A DNA stretch of 64,000 bases from Rhizobium sp. CIAT894 (lineage in GTDB: Bacteria > Pseudomonadota > Alphaproteobacteria > Rhizobiales > Rhizobiaceae), in the NCBI RefSeq assembly GCF_000172795.2, contig NZ_CP020947.1, positions 2,421,001 to 2,485,000 of the forward strand. Reading direction: 5' to 3'. The notes beneath the pieces were generated by a model that did no database searches, was not told the DNA's origin, and saw nothing but the letters and a program-made list of their open reading frames with translations. The position numbers were made by a program, and so were the translations under genes. Below are positions 47,274-56,291 of this stretch, in pieces (position 1 is the first letter of the stretch; every line of letters begins with the position of its first letter).

Positions 47274-48224
47274 TCAGTCGATCAATCGCTGCGCGGTAAA
47301 CTTGTCCGTAACAAGCATGTCGATGACGCCAACGCGGAGCGCGCCTGCGATAGCGTCGGTCTTTTTGGCTCCGCCGGCAAGGGCGATGACCCGGTCCACC
47401 CGCTCGAGATCCTCGAGCGGAAGGCCGATGACCCGGTCGTCCAGCGGCGTCTTGACCGGCTTGCCGTTCTTATCGAAGAAACGAAGCGAGATATCGCCGA
47501 CGGCGCCCGCTTCCGCGAGATCGGAGAGTTCGCGGGAGGAAAAGATGTTGCCGGAGCGGGCGAGAAGTTCGGATGGTTCGACGGCTCCGATGCCGACGAT
47601 TGCAAGCGTTATGCTGCCGAAGAGGTCCATCGTCTCGCGGACGAACGGGTCGGCCTGCATCAGAAGCTTTGCCTCCCTCGACGTCGTCACGCCCTGCACG
47701 GGGAGCAGTTTCGGCTCGGCGCCGGTCAGCCGTGCAAGCCGCGTGGTCAGCTGTGTAGCGTGCGTCTGCACCGAAGGATCGCCCATGCCTCCAAGGGTCT
47801 GGACGACGTATTTCACCTGAGCGCTCTTCGAAGGATGAATGTTCTCGACCATCTTGAAAATGGTCTGGCTCCAGCTCGAAACGCCGATGATCTCTCCTGG
47901 CGAAAGCGTCACCTCCAGGAGATGGGCCGCGGCCTCTCCTATACGGGCCATGATGGCGCCGTCCCGGTCTTCCGTGCATTCGACGACGATCGCTTCGGGC
48001 AGACCGTATTTCTCGCGAAGCGCGCCCTCGAGCTCGCTATAGGTACCGACCGGAGGGATCACGCTGGTTCGCACGATATCTTCGGCCTCGGCGCGCTTCA
48101 GCATGCGCGACACCGTCGCCTGCGACAGACGAAGGTGCTCTGCGATCTCCGCCTGCCGCCGCCCCTCTATGTGGTACATCTGGGCGACCCTTGAAATGAG
48201 ACGGAGTTCGTTGAGGCGAGTCAT
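47274..48224 (-). CDS. SorC/DeoR-type sugar-binding transcriptional regulator
   Basis: 316 aa. The N-terminal helix-turn-helix (YHIEGRRQAEIAEHLRLSQATVSRMLKRAE) is followed by the SorC sugar-binding domain (GVSSWSQTIFKMV, VVQTLGGMGDPSVQTHATQLTTRLA, ALAGGAKKTDAIAGAL). It should respond to a phosphorylated sugar. A palindrome GTGAATTTTTATTCAC lies 14 bases upstream of its start, and matching sites lie in the central promoter region of the island, so it likely controls itself, the catabolic genes and the transporter. It is the promoter-distal gene of the leftward catabolic set. Confidence 0.92.
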   Translation of the reverse strand: MTRLNELRLISRVAQMYHIEGRRQAEIAEHLRLSQATVSRMLKRAEAEDIVRTSVIPPVGTYSELEGALREKYGLPEAIVVECTEDRDGAIMARIGEAAAHLLEVTLSPGEIIGVSSWSQTIFKMVENIHPSKSAQVKYVVQTLGGMGDPSVQTHATQLTTRLARLTGAEPKLLPVQGVTTSREAKLLMQADPFVRETMDLFGSITLAIVGIGAVEPSELLARSGNIFSSRELSDLAEAGAVGDISLRFFDKNGKPVKTPLDDRVIGLPLEDLERVDRVIALAGGAKKTDAIAGALRVGVIDMLVTDKFTAQRLID

Positions 48225-48237
48225 CGCTAATCCCAGA

Positions 48238-48253
48238 GTGAATTTTTATTCAC
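48238..48253. promoter_or_regulatory. SorC operator candidate 1
   Basis: GTGAAT-TTTT-ATTCAC, a perfect 6+6 palindrome, overlaps the kinase stop codon and sits just upstream of the SorC gene. The half-site GTGAATATTT/GTGAATTTTT recurs at 51561 and 51697. Confidence 0.7.
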
Positions 48254-49712
48254 CTTTAGCCTGTGTTTCGCGGGACGTCGAGCGGGCGAGCGCATCATTC
48301 CAGGTATCGAGAAGTCCCGCCCGATCATCGGGTTGCGGCTCGATGGTCTCAGTGTTTCGCGGCAGCGCCGCGACAATGTCGAGATCGCCCCACAAACCGA
48401 GTGACAGCCCCGCCAGATAGGCAGCGCCCAGAGCCGAGGCCTCGGGTGCTTCGCATTGGATCACCGGATGTTCGATGAGGTTGGAGACGCACTGCATCAG
48501 GAAGCGGTTCTGGCTCGGTCCGCCATCCACATAGAGCGCGCCAAGTTCGCCACCGCTTTGCGTCCGCATGGCCGCAATCACGTCATGCACCTGGAAGGCG
48601 ATGGAATCGGTGACCGACCGGGCCATCTGCGCGCGTGTCGTGTTGAAGTTGATCTGGGAGAACAGGGCGCGGGCATCGGCATTCCAGTAAGGCGCCCCCA
48701 GTCCGACGAATGCCGGCACGAAGCCAGGGCCGCCCGGCTCGGCGCTCGCCGCAAGTTCGACAAGCGCCGCCACATCCGCAAGGCCGAGAATATCGGCCAT
48801 CCAGGGAAGACTGGCGGCGCAAACGAGAATATTGCCTTCGAAAGCGAAAGTCGGCTTTCCCCCGATACGCCATGCGACTGTGGTCGTGACGCCGTTGCGT
48901 GGGGGAATGAATTGCGAAAGCGTCGTCATGACCGAAGAGCCGGTCCCGAAGGTCACCTTGCCGTCGCCCGGCTTGAATGCTCCATGGCCGAACAGGGCTG
49001 CGTGGCTGTCGCCGACCGCGGCCATGATGGGCGTGCCGTCCGCCACCCCCGGCAATCCTTGCGTTCTGCCGAAATCGGCGGAGCTGTCGAGCACTTCGGG
49101 CAGTAGCGCGATATCGACACCGAAAATCTCGCCGAGCTCCTCGCTCCATCGCTGTTCCTTCAGATCGAACAACTGGCTTCTGGCGGCATTCGACGCGTCG
49201 CAGGCATGCCGGCGCCCGCCCGTCAGGCAGTGGACCAGCCAGCTGTCGATCGTTCCGAGCCGCACCGATCGCCCGGCTGGAATGCGGTCGAGCAGCCAGC
49301 GGAATTTCGAACCCGGAAACATCGGATCCAATGGCAGGCCGGTGAGCGCCTGCACCCGGTCAAGGCGGCCTTCGACAATCAGACGTTCGCAATCCTGCGC
49401 CGTTCGGCGGCATTGCCAGCTGACCACCGGCCCAAGCGCCTCTCCGGTATCGGCGTCCCAGGCGGTGACCGACTCGCGCTGGTTGGAAATGGCGACCGCC
49501 TCGATCGTCACATCGGGGCCGGCCTTCAGGCAGGCGTCGACCGCTTCGCGGACTGAGGCGTAGAGCCGGCGCGGATCTTGTTCGACCCAGCCCGGCTTCG
49601 GATAGGAGATGCCGACAGGAGCCGACCCTCTGCCGATGATTTCTCCCTTCTCGGAAACGAGAACTGCCTTTGAATTGGTCGTGCCCTGGTCGATTGCCAG
49701 AATTGCCCGCAT
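48246..49712 (-). CDS. FGGY family carbohydrate kinase
   Basis: 488 aa. It phosphorylates a sugar, ketose or polyol. The N-terminal ATPase lobe reads AILAIDQGTTNSKAVLVSEKG, and the middle has VSWQCRRTAQ and GDSHAALFGHGAFKPGDGKVTFGTGSSVM. The C-terminal FGGY_C lobe has LYVDGGPSQNRFLMQ and EASALGAAYLAGLSLGLW. It resembles glycerol kinase and xylulokinase about equally, so the substrate is open. Context (split transketolase downstream of it in the pathway) favours a ketose or branched ketose. ATG follows GGGGAGGATAGA. Confidence 0.92.
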   Translation of the reverse strand: MRAILAIDQGTTNSKAVLVSEKGEIIGRGSAPVGISYPKPGWVEQDPRRLYASVREAVDACLKAGPDVTIEAVAISNQRESVTAWDADTGEALGPVVSWQCRRTAQDCERLIVEGRLDRVQALTGLPLDPMFPGSKFRWLLDRIPAGRSVRLGTIDSWLVHCLTGGRRHACDASNAARSQLFDLKEQRWSEELGEIFGVDIALLPEVLDSSADFGRTQGLPGVADGTPIMAAVGDSHAALFGHGAFKPGDGKVTFGTGSSVMTTLSQFIPPRNGVTTTVAWRIGGKPTFAFEGNILVCAASLPWMADILGLADVAALVELAASAEPGGPGFVPAFVGLGAPYWNADARALFSQINFNTTRAQMARSVTDSIAFQVHDVIAAMRTQSGGELGALYVDGGPSQNRFLMQCVSNLIEHPVIQCEAPEASALGAAYLAGLSLGLWGDLDIVAALPRNTETIEPQPDDRAGLLDTWNDALARSTSRETQAKGE

Positions 49713-49780
49713 TCTATCCTCCCCGGATCAGGTGACGGCCGGGCGACAAATGCGCCCCGGCCGATCACGTGATCCCCGTT

Positions 49781-50737
49781 TTACTTGCGCCTGATCAGCG
49801 CCTGCGCGGCGTCGGCGATTGCGGTCGGTGCCATCCCGAATTCGTCGAGCAGGAACTCGGCCGAACCTGTGGGGGCATAGACGCCGGGAACGCCGAGACG
49901 CTTCATCGGCACCGGAGCATGGTCGACCACCACTTCGGCGACCGCGGAACCGAGCCCGCCGAAGATCGAATGCTCTTCGGCCGTGACGATCGCTCCGGTT
50001 TCCCTTGCCGCCGCGATAATAGCGTCCTCGTCGATCGGACGAACCGTTGCAAGGTTGAGCACTCTGGCGTTGATGCCGCGTTCTGCGAGGATCTCGGCAG
50101 CCTTCAAGATACGATGGGTCAAAGTGCCGTTGGCGATCAGCGTGACATCGGAACCCTGGCGAAGGAGGTTTGCCTTGCCAAGTTCGAATGTGTGACCCTC
50201 CGGAAGCAGATCGGGCACACCGACGCGGGACAGACGCAGGAAACAGGGCCCGTTATAGGCCGCGGCCCACGCAACGGCGGCAGCGGTTTCGATGCGATCA
50301 CAGGGCGCAATAACAGGAAGATTGGGCAGGACCCGCAGCCAGGCGAAATCTTCGATCGAGTGATGCGTCGGGCCGAGCTCGCCATACGCCATTCCTGACG
50401 AAATGCCGACCAGCTTGACGTTGGCATTCGAGTAGGAAATGTCGGCCTTGATCTGCTCCAGCGACCGCCCGGTGAGAAACGGAGCGGCGGCGCACACGAA
50501 TGGAAGCCGCCCGCCATTGGCAAGACCCGCCCCAACGCCGACCATGTTCTGCTCGGCGATACCGACATTGACGAGGCGCTCTCCAAACTTCGACTTGAAG
50601 CCGCCAAGCTTGGAGGAACCGACGGAGTCGTTGCAGACGGCGACGATCGTTTCGTTTTCAGCGGCCAGCCGCTCGAGCGTAGAGGCGAATGCGTCGCGGC
50701 AATCGTAGAGCTTGGGTGGGTTTACTGGCGCGTTCAT
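49781..50737 (-). CDS. Transketolase, C-terminal subunit
   Basis: 318 aa. It is the pyrimidine-binding and C-terminal domains of a two-part transketolase. ETIVAVCNDSVGSSKL, RLVNVGIAEQNMVGVGAGLANGG (the Glu that activates thiamine diphosphate) and ISYSNANVKLVGISSGMAYGELGPTHHSIED are visible. ATG at 50737 follows GGAGGCACTCTA, and its A is shared with the TAA stop of the N-terminal subunit gene, so the two are translationally coupled. Such split pairs often work in dedicated sugar pathways. Confidence 0.93.
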   Translation of the reverse strand: MNAPVNPPKLYDCRDAFASTLERLAAENETIVAVCNDSVGSSKLGGFKSKFGERLVNVGIAEQNMVGVGAGLANGGRLPFVCAAAPFLTGRSLEQIKADISYSNANVKLVGISSGMAYGELGPTHHSIEDFAWLRVLPNLPVIAPCDRIETAAAVAWAAAYNGPCFLRLSRVGVPDLLPEGHTFELGKANLLRQGSDVTLIANGTLTHRILKAAEILAERGINARVLNLATVRPIDEDAIIAAARETGAIVTAEEHSIFGGLGSAVAEVVVDHAPVPMKRLGVPGVYAPTGSAEFLLDEFGMAPTAIADAAQALIRRK

Positions 50738-51546
50738 TAGAGTGCCTCCGACAATTCTGCCAATGCGATTTCGTATTGTTCCCTGCTCGGCACCTTGTGA
50801 TGCCAGTCGACCCGGTCCTGCATGAACGAAATTCCATGGCCCTTGTTGGTATGGGCGACGATGCAATGCGGTTTCGTTCCCCGGTGTTCGAGCGCCGGAA
50901 CGACTTCGCTCATGGTGTTGCCGTTGATCTCGGTGACCTCCCAACCGAACGCCTCGAGCTTCGGACGAAGCGGCGCGAGATCGTTGGTTTCGGCCAGCGC
51001 CGCCCCCTGCTGGAACCTGTTGTGATCGATGACCAGCGTCAAGTTGTCGAGCTTGAACTGCGCGGCCGCCATGATCGCTTCCCAGTTGGAGCCCTCCTGC
51101 ATCTCACCGTCGCCGGTGACGACATAGGTGCGATATCCAGCGCCCGAAAGCTTGGCGGCTTTCGCCATTCCGACTGCCACGGGAAGACCGTGGCCGAGCG
51201 GCCCGGTATTGGTTTCGACGCCGGGAACCTTGTTGCAATTCGGATGGCCGTTCAGCCTCGAATGCGGCTGCAGAAAGGTGGAAACCTCCTCCTCCGGAAT
51301 GAAGCCGCGTTTTGCGAGCGTCACATACAAAGCGCAGGCCGTATGCCCCTTTGAAAGAACGAACCTGTCGCGGTCGGGATGCCTCGGCTGATCCGGCCAG
51401 ACATTCAGGACACGAAAATAGAGCGCCGTCAAAATGTCGATGACCGACATCTCCCCGCCAATATGGCCGGCGCCTGCCTCGAAGACCGCCTGAAGATCGC
51501 GCAATCGGATCTGGCGGGCGATGCGCTCAAGTTCTGTCGTATCCAT
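50737..51546 (-). CDS. Transketolase, N-terminal subunit
   Basis: 269 aa. It holds the thiamine diphosphate pyrophosphate-binding domain: GHIGGEMSVIDILTALYF, FVLSKGHTACALYVTLA, NTGPLGHGLPVAVGMA and VVTGDGEMQEGSNWEAIMAAAQFKLDNLTLVIDHN (the GDG...N metal motif). Start ATG 51546 follows GAGGAATC; the frame is open to 51579 across the operator region. It is the first gene of the leftward transcription unit with TktC subunit, kinase and SorC. Confidence 0.93.
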   Translation of the reverse strand: MDTTELERIARQIRLRDLQAVFEAGAGHIGGEMSVIDILTALYFRVLNVWPDQPRHPDRDRFVLSKGHTACALYVTLAKRGFIPEEEVSTFLQPHSRLNGHPNCNKVPGVETNTGPLGHGLPVAVGMAKAAKLSGAGYRTYVVTGDGEMQEGSNWEAIMAAAQFKLDNLTLVIDHNRFQQGAALAETNDLAPLRPKLEAFGWEVTEINGNTMSEVVPALEHRGTKPHCIVAHTNKGHGISFMQDRVDWHHKVPSREQYEIALAELSEAL

Positions 51547-51560
51547 GATTCCTCGCGTGC

Positions 51561-51587
51561 ATAAATATTCACTATTCAATATTTTTG
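51561..51587. promoter_or_regulatory. SorC operator candidate 2 (leftward promoter)
   Basis: AAATATTCAC-TATTC-AATATTT, an imperfect palindrome whose left half is the complement of GTGAATATTT. It lies 15 bases upstream of the transketolase N-subunit start. Confidence 0.6.
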
Positions 51588-51696
51588 CACAAGAAGCCGA
51601 TTAGTCAACCCCTTTATACCAACTACCGCCAACATCCATCCAACGAAATCTTGTTGACAGCCGGAAAGCAAGTTGTTAATGAATTTTCCAGCAGGC

Positions 51697-51714
51697 GTGA
51701 ATATTTATTCTCAC
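51697..51714. promoter_or_regulatory. SorC operator candidate 3 (rightward promoter)
   Basis: GTGAATATTTATTCTCAC is a near-palindrome matching candidates 1 and 2. It lies 43 bases upstream of the ABC permease start. Confidence 0.65.
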
Positions 51715-51756
51715 CTGAACGAATATCGGATACAGGCCTAAGCATAGGGAGGAGCA

Positions 51757-52737
51757 ATGGTGGCGCTCGATATCAATGAACACAGGCTTTCGTCCGGCGC
51801 CTGGCTCGGCAAGCTCAAGGGAGCTACCGGCCCGCTCGTGGGATTGCTTGCGCTCTGCGTCTTTCTGAGCCTCAGCACGGACACGTTTCTTTCGGTTCGA
51901 AACGGCCTCAACATCCTCGACCAGATCACCGTTCTCGGCATCATGGCGGTCGGGATGACCTTCGTCATCCTGATCGGCGGCATCGATCTCTCCGTCGGCT
52001 CGGCACTCGCCCTGGCTATGATGGTCATGGGCTGGACTGCCAATGTCGCCGGCCTGCCGTTGCCGGTCGCGATCGCTTTTGCTCTGGTCGCATCGGGGGT
52101 TTCTGGGCTGATCGTCGGACTGCTGGTGACGCAGTTCAGGGTTCCGGCCTTTATTGCCACGCTTGCGATGATGTCCGCCGCACGCGGCGTCGCCAATATG
52201 ATCACGGACGGCCAGCAGATCGTCGGGTTCCCCGACTGGTTCATGATGCTGGCAATCGATCGCCATTTCGGCGTGTTGACCGCCACCGTGTTTCTCATGC
52301 TTGCGGTGGTTCTTGCGGCGTGGCTTTTCCTGCACTTCCGCTCCGAAGGGCGCATGCTCTACGCGGTCGGAGGAAATCCGGAGGTCGCGCGGCTGGCCGG
52401 TATCAACGTCCCGCTCGTGACGATATCAGTCTACATCGTAAGTTCAGTCCTTGCGGGGCTCGCAGGCATCGTGCTCGCCGCCCGGCTGGATTCCGTCCAA
52501 CCATCAAGCGGTCTCGGCTATGAACTGGACACCATCGCTGCGGTCGTCATCGGCGGCACGTCGCTCTCCGGCGGCGCTGGCGGCATCGGCGGAACGCTGA
52601 TCGGTGTTCTGATCATCGGCGTGCTGCGCAACGGCCTCAATCTTCTCAACGTCTCGCCGTTCCTGCAGCAGGTGATCATCGGCATCGTCATCGTGCTCGC
52701 GGTCGGCGCGGAGACCATTCGTCGGCGTCGCGCCTGA
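51757..52737 (+). CDS. RbsC-type sugar ABC permease
   Basis: 326 aa with eight to ten transmembrane helices. ITVLGIMAVGMTFVILIGGIDLSVGSALAL and AVGGNPEVARLAGINV followed by IAAVVIGGTSLSGGAGGIGGTLIGVLIIGVLRNGLNLL (read in two parts) are the BPD_transp_2 signatures of ribose/xylose-family permeases. ATG follows AGGGAGGAGCA. It is the first gene of the rightward transcription unit. Having the permease before the binding protein and ATPase is a less common order. Confidence 0.92.
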   Translation: MVALDINEHRLSSGAWLGKLKGATGPLVGLLALCVFLSLSTDTFLSVRNGLNILDQITVLGIMAVGMTFVILIGGIDLSVGSALALAMMVMGWTANVAGLPLPVAIAFALVASGVSGLIVGLLVTQFRVPAFIATLAMMSAARGVANMITDGQQIVGFPDWFMMLAIDRHFGVLTATVFLMLAVVLAAWLFLHFRSEGRMLYAVGGNPEVARLAGINVPLVTISVYIVSSVLAGLAGIVLAARLDSVQPSSGLGYELDTIAAVVIGGTSLSGGAGGIGGTLIGVLIIGVLRNGLNLLNVSPFLQQVIIGIVIVLAVGAETIRRRRA

Positions 52738-52743
52738 CGAGCA

Positions 52744-52793
52744 GGGTCCGCCGCGTTGGCGGGCCCAAAATTCCGCCCCGAAATTGGGGGCGG
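52744..52793 (+). promoter_or_regulatory. Paired hairpins between permease and binding-protein genes
   Basis: GGTCCGCC-GCGTT-GGCGGGCC (52744-52764) and CCGCCCC-GAAATTG-GGGGCGG (52773-52793). Such intercistronic stems often stabilise the downstream binding-protein message or limit read-back decay. Confidence 0.5.
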
Positions 52794-52853
52794 ATCAATA
52801 CCCCGAGGGGGAGGACATACCCGAGGGTTTCATCAAACAACGGAGGAAATACA

Positions 52854-53783
52854 ATGAAAATAGCGCGCACCATGCTCGCATCTGCTGCACTGCTCGGTCT
52901 CATGCTCGGCCCCGTGCACGCGGCGGAACTGAAGAAGCTCGGCCTCGCCGTTGCCAATCTTCAGGCAAACTTCTTCAACCAGATCAAGCAATCGGTCGAG
53001 GCCGAAGCCAAGAAGCGCGGCATCGAAGTCATCACGGTCGACGCAAAGGGCGACGGACCGACGCAGGTCAACCAGATCCAGGATCTTCTGACCCAGAAGA
53101 TCGACGCGCTGATCTACATTCCGGCAGGTGCCGCGGCTGCGACCGTTCCGGTCAAGCTCGCCAAGAGCGCCGGCATCCCGGTCGTCAACGTCGACCGCAA
53201 CGCCGAGGGTGCACCGGGCGATACCTTCCTCGCAACGGATTCCGTCGCCTCAGCCAAGGCGGTGTGCGACTACATTCTGAAGGAAGCCGGCGGCAAGGGT
53301 AAGATGGTCATCATCCATGGCCAGAAGGGCACGACCCCGGAAGTCGATCGCTCGAAGGGCTGCGCTGAATCGCTGAAGGCCTATCCTGACGTGAAGGTCG
53401 TCGCCGAGCAGTTCTCCAACATCTGGAGCCAGGACGAAGGCTTCCAGATTATGCAGAACATGCTGCAGGCAAACCCTGATGTTTCGATCGTGTTCGCCCA
53501 GGCCGACGGTCTCGCTCTCGGCGCCGCGCAGGCGATCAAGGTCGCCAATCCGTCGCAGAAGATCGTGGTCGGCGGCTTCGATGGCGACACCGCAGCACTC
53601 GAAGCCCTCAGCAAGGGCGTCTTCAACGTGACGGCGACGCAGCAGACGCAGAAGATGGGCCGCGATGCGGTTGAAAATGCCGCCAAGCTTGTCGCCGGAG
53701 AAAAGGTGCCGCCGGTCCAGCTCCTGGATGCCACGCTGACCACCAAGGAAAACGTGGCAGGCTTCATCGCCAACCATCCCTGA
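52854..53783 (+). CDS. RbsB-type sugar-binding protein
   Basis: 309 aa, periplasmic. Signal peptide (RTMLASAALLGLMLGPVHA, cleaved before AEL). Peripla_BP_4 fold with KKLGLAVANLQANFFNQIKQ, IPVVNVDRNAEGAPG, IIHGQKGTTPEVDRSKG and KIVVGGFDGDTAALEALSKG. It delivers a pentose- or polyol-sized ligand to the RbsC/RbsA partners; identity unknown. ATG follows ACGGAGGAAATACA, a strong ribosome-binding site, so it is probably the best-expressed gene of the set. Confidence 0.93.
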   Translation: MKIARTMLASAALLGLMLGPVHAAELKKLGLAVANLQANFFNQIKQSVEAEAKKRGIEVITVDAKGDGPTQVNQIQDLLTQKIDALIYIPAGAAAATVPVKLAKSAGIPVVNVDRNAEGAPGDTFLATDSVASAKAVCDYILKEAGGKGKMVIIHGQKGTTPEVDRSKGCAESLKAYPDVKVVAEQFSNIWSQDEGFQIMQNMLQANPDVSIVFAQADGLALGAAQAIKVANPSQKIVVGGFDGDTAALEALSKGVFNVTATQQTQKMGRDAVENAAKLVAGEKVPPVQLLDATLTTKENVAGFIANHP

Positions 53784-53811
53784 TAAAGTTGAGGTCTTGA
53801 GGAGGTGTGCC

Positions 53812-55290
53812 GTGACTGATCCCGTTCTTTCCCTGAGGGGCATATCCAAGTGGTATGGGCCGCTCCAGGTTCTGAAGGATGTCAGCTTGGACGTCTATCC
53901 GGGCGAAGTGGTTGCACTTCTCGGTGAAAACGGAGCGGGCAAGTCGACGCTGTCGGGCATTATTGCCGGCTCCCGCACGCCCTCCGAAGGATCCATGACA
54001 TGGCTGGGGCAGCCTTATGCCCCGGCCACCCCAAGAGAAGCGATCGACAAGGGTGTTGTCCTGATCCACCAAGAGCTGCAGCTTCTGCCGCAGCTGTCGA
54101 TCGCGGAAAACGTCTTCATCGGACGCTGGCCGATGAAGAACGGCGCCGTCGACCGCGCTCAGATGGTTCGCCGGGCCCAGGACCAGCTTGCTCGCTTGAA
54201 CCTTCATATACCGGCAACACGGATGGTTTCCGGCCTTTCCACCGCCAATCAACAGCTCATCGAGATCGCCAAGGCGCTGGCTCTCAACGCAAAACTGCTG
54301 ATCCTCGATGAGCCGACAGCCGCCCTTGGCGGCGCGGAGACGGAAGCTCTCTTCGAACAGGTTCGCAAGCTTCGCTCGGAAGGCGTGGGCATCGTCTACA
54401 TTTCCCACCGAATGGAAGAGATCAAGCAGATCACCGACCGCATCGTCGTTCTTCGCGACGGCGAGCGCGTGCAGGAATTCTCCGACAGCGCGACCCCGGT
54501 GCGAACGATTGTCGAGAGCATGGTCGGACGCCCGCTTGACCGTTTGTTCCCCACCCTGCCCGTTCCGACAGATCGTCCGGTGCTGCAGGTGTCCGGGCTA
54601 AGCTCGCCTGATGACTCGTTCCGTGACGTTACCTTCGAGGTGCGGGCCGGCGAAATTCTCGGCATCGCCGGGCTGGTCGGCGCCGGCCGCACCGAACTGG
54701 TGCGGGCGATTTCGGGCGCCGATGCGATCAGTGCTGGTTCGATCAAGCTGGAAGGCGAGGAACTCAGACTGCGCGACCCGGCGGACGCCATCGCCAGGGG
54801 AATCGTGATGGTTCCGGAAGACCGCAAGGAGCAAGGCCTGATCGTCGGGCACCGGATCAGCGAGAACATTATCTACGCCAATCTCGATAAGCTGGGCGGC
54901 GGCTGGATCACACCGCGCATCAAGCGCTCCTTTGCGGAAAAGGCCGTCGCCAAATTCGGCGTCAAGGGCCGTGCCGAGCAATACGCCTCGGACCTATCAG
55001 GCGGCAACCAGCAGAAGGTCGTGATCGCCAAATGGCTCATGCGCGATCCCAAGGTCGTCGTGCTCGACGAACCGACGAGAGGCATCGATGTCGGCGCCCG
55101 CGCCGGCATCTACGACATCATCGTCAATCTCGCCAAACAGGGCGTGGCGGTCATCGTCGTAAGCTCGGACCTCGAGGAGGTTCTCGGCGTTTCCAATCGC
55201 ATTCTCGTGCTTGCCCAAGGCAAGCAGGCAGGCATCCTCGATCGTGACCAGGCAAATGACGTCTCGGTCATGGAGTTAGCGACCATCTAA
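53812..55290 (+). CDS. RbsA/MglA-type sugar ABC ATPase (two ATPase domains)
   Basis: 492 aa. N-terminal ATPase with Walker A LLGENGAGKST and Walker B LLILDEPTAAL. The C-terminal ATPase has the usual degenerate P-loop (GLVGAGRTEL) with an intact signature LSGGNQQKVVIAKWL and VVVLDEPTRGIDVGA. Its N-terminal signature is weak (VSGLSTANQQLIEIAKAL), as in the family. It starts at GTG 53812 after GGAGGTGTGCC. It completes the importer. Confidence 0.94.
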   Translation: MTDPVLSLRGISKWYGPLQVLKDVSLDVYPGEVVALLGENGAGKSTLSGIIAGSRTPSEGSMTWLGQPYAPATPREAIDKGVVLIHQELQLLPQLSIAENVFIGRWPMKNGAVDRAQMVRRAQDQLARLNLHIPATRMVSGLSTANQQLIEIAKALALNAKLLILDEPTAALGGAETEALFEQVRKLRSEGVGIVYISHRMEEIKQITDRIVVLRDGERVQEFSDSATPVRTIVESMVGRPLDRLFPTLPVPTDRPVLQVSGLSSPDDSFRDVTFEVRAGEILGIAGLVGAGRTELVRAISGADAISAGSIKLEGEELRLRDPADAIARGIVMVPEDRKEQGLIVGHRISENIIYANLDKLGGGWITPRIKRSFAEKAVAKFGVKGRAEQYASDLSGGNQQKVVIAKWLMRDPKVVVLDEPTRGIDVGARAGIYDIIVNLAKQGVAVIVVSSDLEEVLGVSNRILVLAQGKQAGILDRDQANDVSVMELATI

Positions 55291-55312
55291 ACAGACAGAG
55301 AAAGGAAGAGCG

Positions 55313-56101
55313 GTGTCTGACATCTCTCTGAACGCCCCGAAGCTTTTCGACCTCAGCGGCCAGGTTGCTATCGTCACCGGCGCCGGGAGCGGCATCGGGC
55401 AACGCATTGCCATCGGCCTTGCGCAATGCGGCGCCGACGTGGCGCTGCTCGACCGTCGAACCGACGACGGGCTGGCCCGGACGGCTGAACATATTCGCGC
55501 CGCCGGCCGTCGCGCGATCGAGATCGCGGCTGACGTTACGAGCAAATCTTCGCTTGCAGATGCCGTCGCACGAACCGAAGCGGACCTCGGCGCACTGACG
55601 CTGGCCGTCAACGCCGCAGGCATCGCTAACGCGAACCCGGCGGAAGATATGGAAGAGGATCAATACCAGACGTTGATGGATATCAACCTGAAGGGCATCT
55701 TTCTTTCCTGCCAAGCCGAGGCCCGCGCCATGCTGAAAAATGGACGCGGCTCCATCGTCAACATCGCTTCCATGTCGGGCGTCATCGTCAACCGGGGGCT
55801 GAGCCAGGCGCATTACAACGCCTCCAAAGCGGGCGTCATCCATATGTCGAAGTCTATGGCGATGGAATGGGTCGGCCGCGGCATTCGCGTCAACACCATC
55901 TCCCCCGGATATACGGCAACGCCGATGAACACCCGTCCGGAGATGGTTCATCAGACCAAGCTTTTCGAGGAGCAGACGCCGATGCAGCGCATGGCAGCGG
56001 TCGACGAAATGGTCGGTCCGGCGGTGTTCCTGCTGTCGAATGCGGCAAGTTTCGTCACCGGCGTCGATCTTCTCGTCGACGGCGGTTTCTGCTGCTGGTG
56101 A
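55313..56101 (+). CDS. Short-chain dehydrogenase/reductase (polyol or sugar oxidation)
   Basis: 262 aa classical SDR. Cofactor motif VTGAGSGIGQRIA, NAAGIA, the catalytic Ser in IVNIASMSG, YNASK with Tyr/Lys, and PGYTATPMN. Asp at the end of strand 2 (LLDRRT) favours NAD(H). It starts at GTG after AGAAAGGAAGAGCG, 22 bp after the ATPase gene, so it belongs to the same operon. It likely oxidises the imported polyol or sugar to a ketose for the FGGY kinase. Substrate not readable. Confidence 0.9.
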   Translation: MSDISLNAPKLFDLSGQVAIVTGAGSGIGQRIAIGLAQCGADVALLDRRTDDGLARTAEHIRAAGRRAIEIAADVTSKSSLADAVARTEADLGALTLAVNAAGIANANPAEDMEEDQYQTLMDINLKGIFLSCQAEARAMLKNGRGSIVNIASMSGVIVNRGLSQAHYNASKAGVIHMSKSMAMEWVGRGIRVNTISPGYTATPMNTRPEMVHQTKLFEEQTPMQRMAAVDEMVGPAVFLLSNAASFVTGVDLLVDGGFCCW

Positions 56102-56235
56102 TGCCTGAGGAGGCTCATCGCCGGCCGCTGGAAATGAACGGTCTCGCCTCCTCCCTGGCTGAGATCGAGGCGGTGAAGGGACCAACGGGCGACGGCGTGC
56201 AATATCGCCGTCCGCCCGCCCTTCGCGCCGACTGA
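56101..56235 (+). CDS. Possible 44-residue small ORF overlapping the SDR stop
   Basis: ATG at 56101 shares its A with the SDR TGA stop (TGATG), the arrangement of translational coupling. It reads MPEEAHRRPLEMNGLASSLA then EIEAVKGPTGDGVQYRRPPALRAD. An internal ATG at 56134 lies after GAGGAGG. It is soluble and unrecognised; it may be a small protein or the remnant of a longer gene between the two SDR genes. Confidence 0.45.
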   Translation: MPEEAHRRPLEMNGLASSLAEIEAVKGPTGDGVQYRRPPALRAD

Positions 56236-56291
56236 ACGGGCGCTCGCGCCGAGATTTGCTGTGTATGTCAGGATACCGGGAAGGAAAAAGC

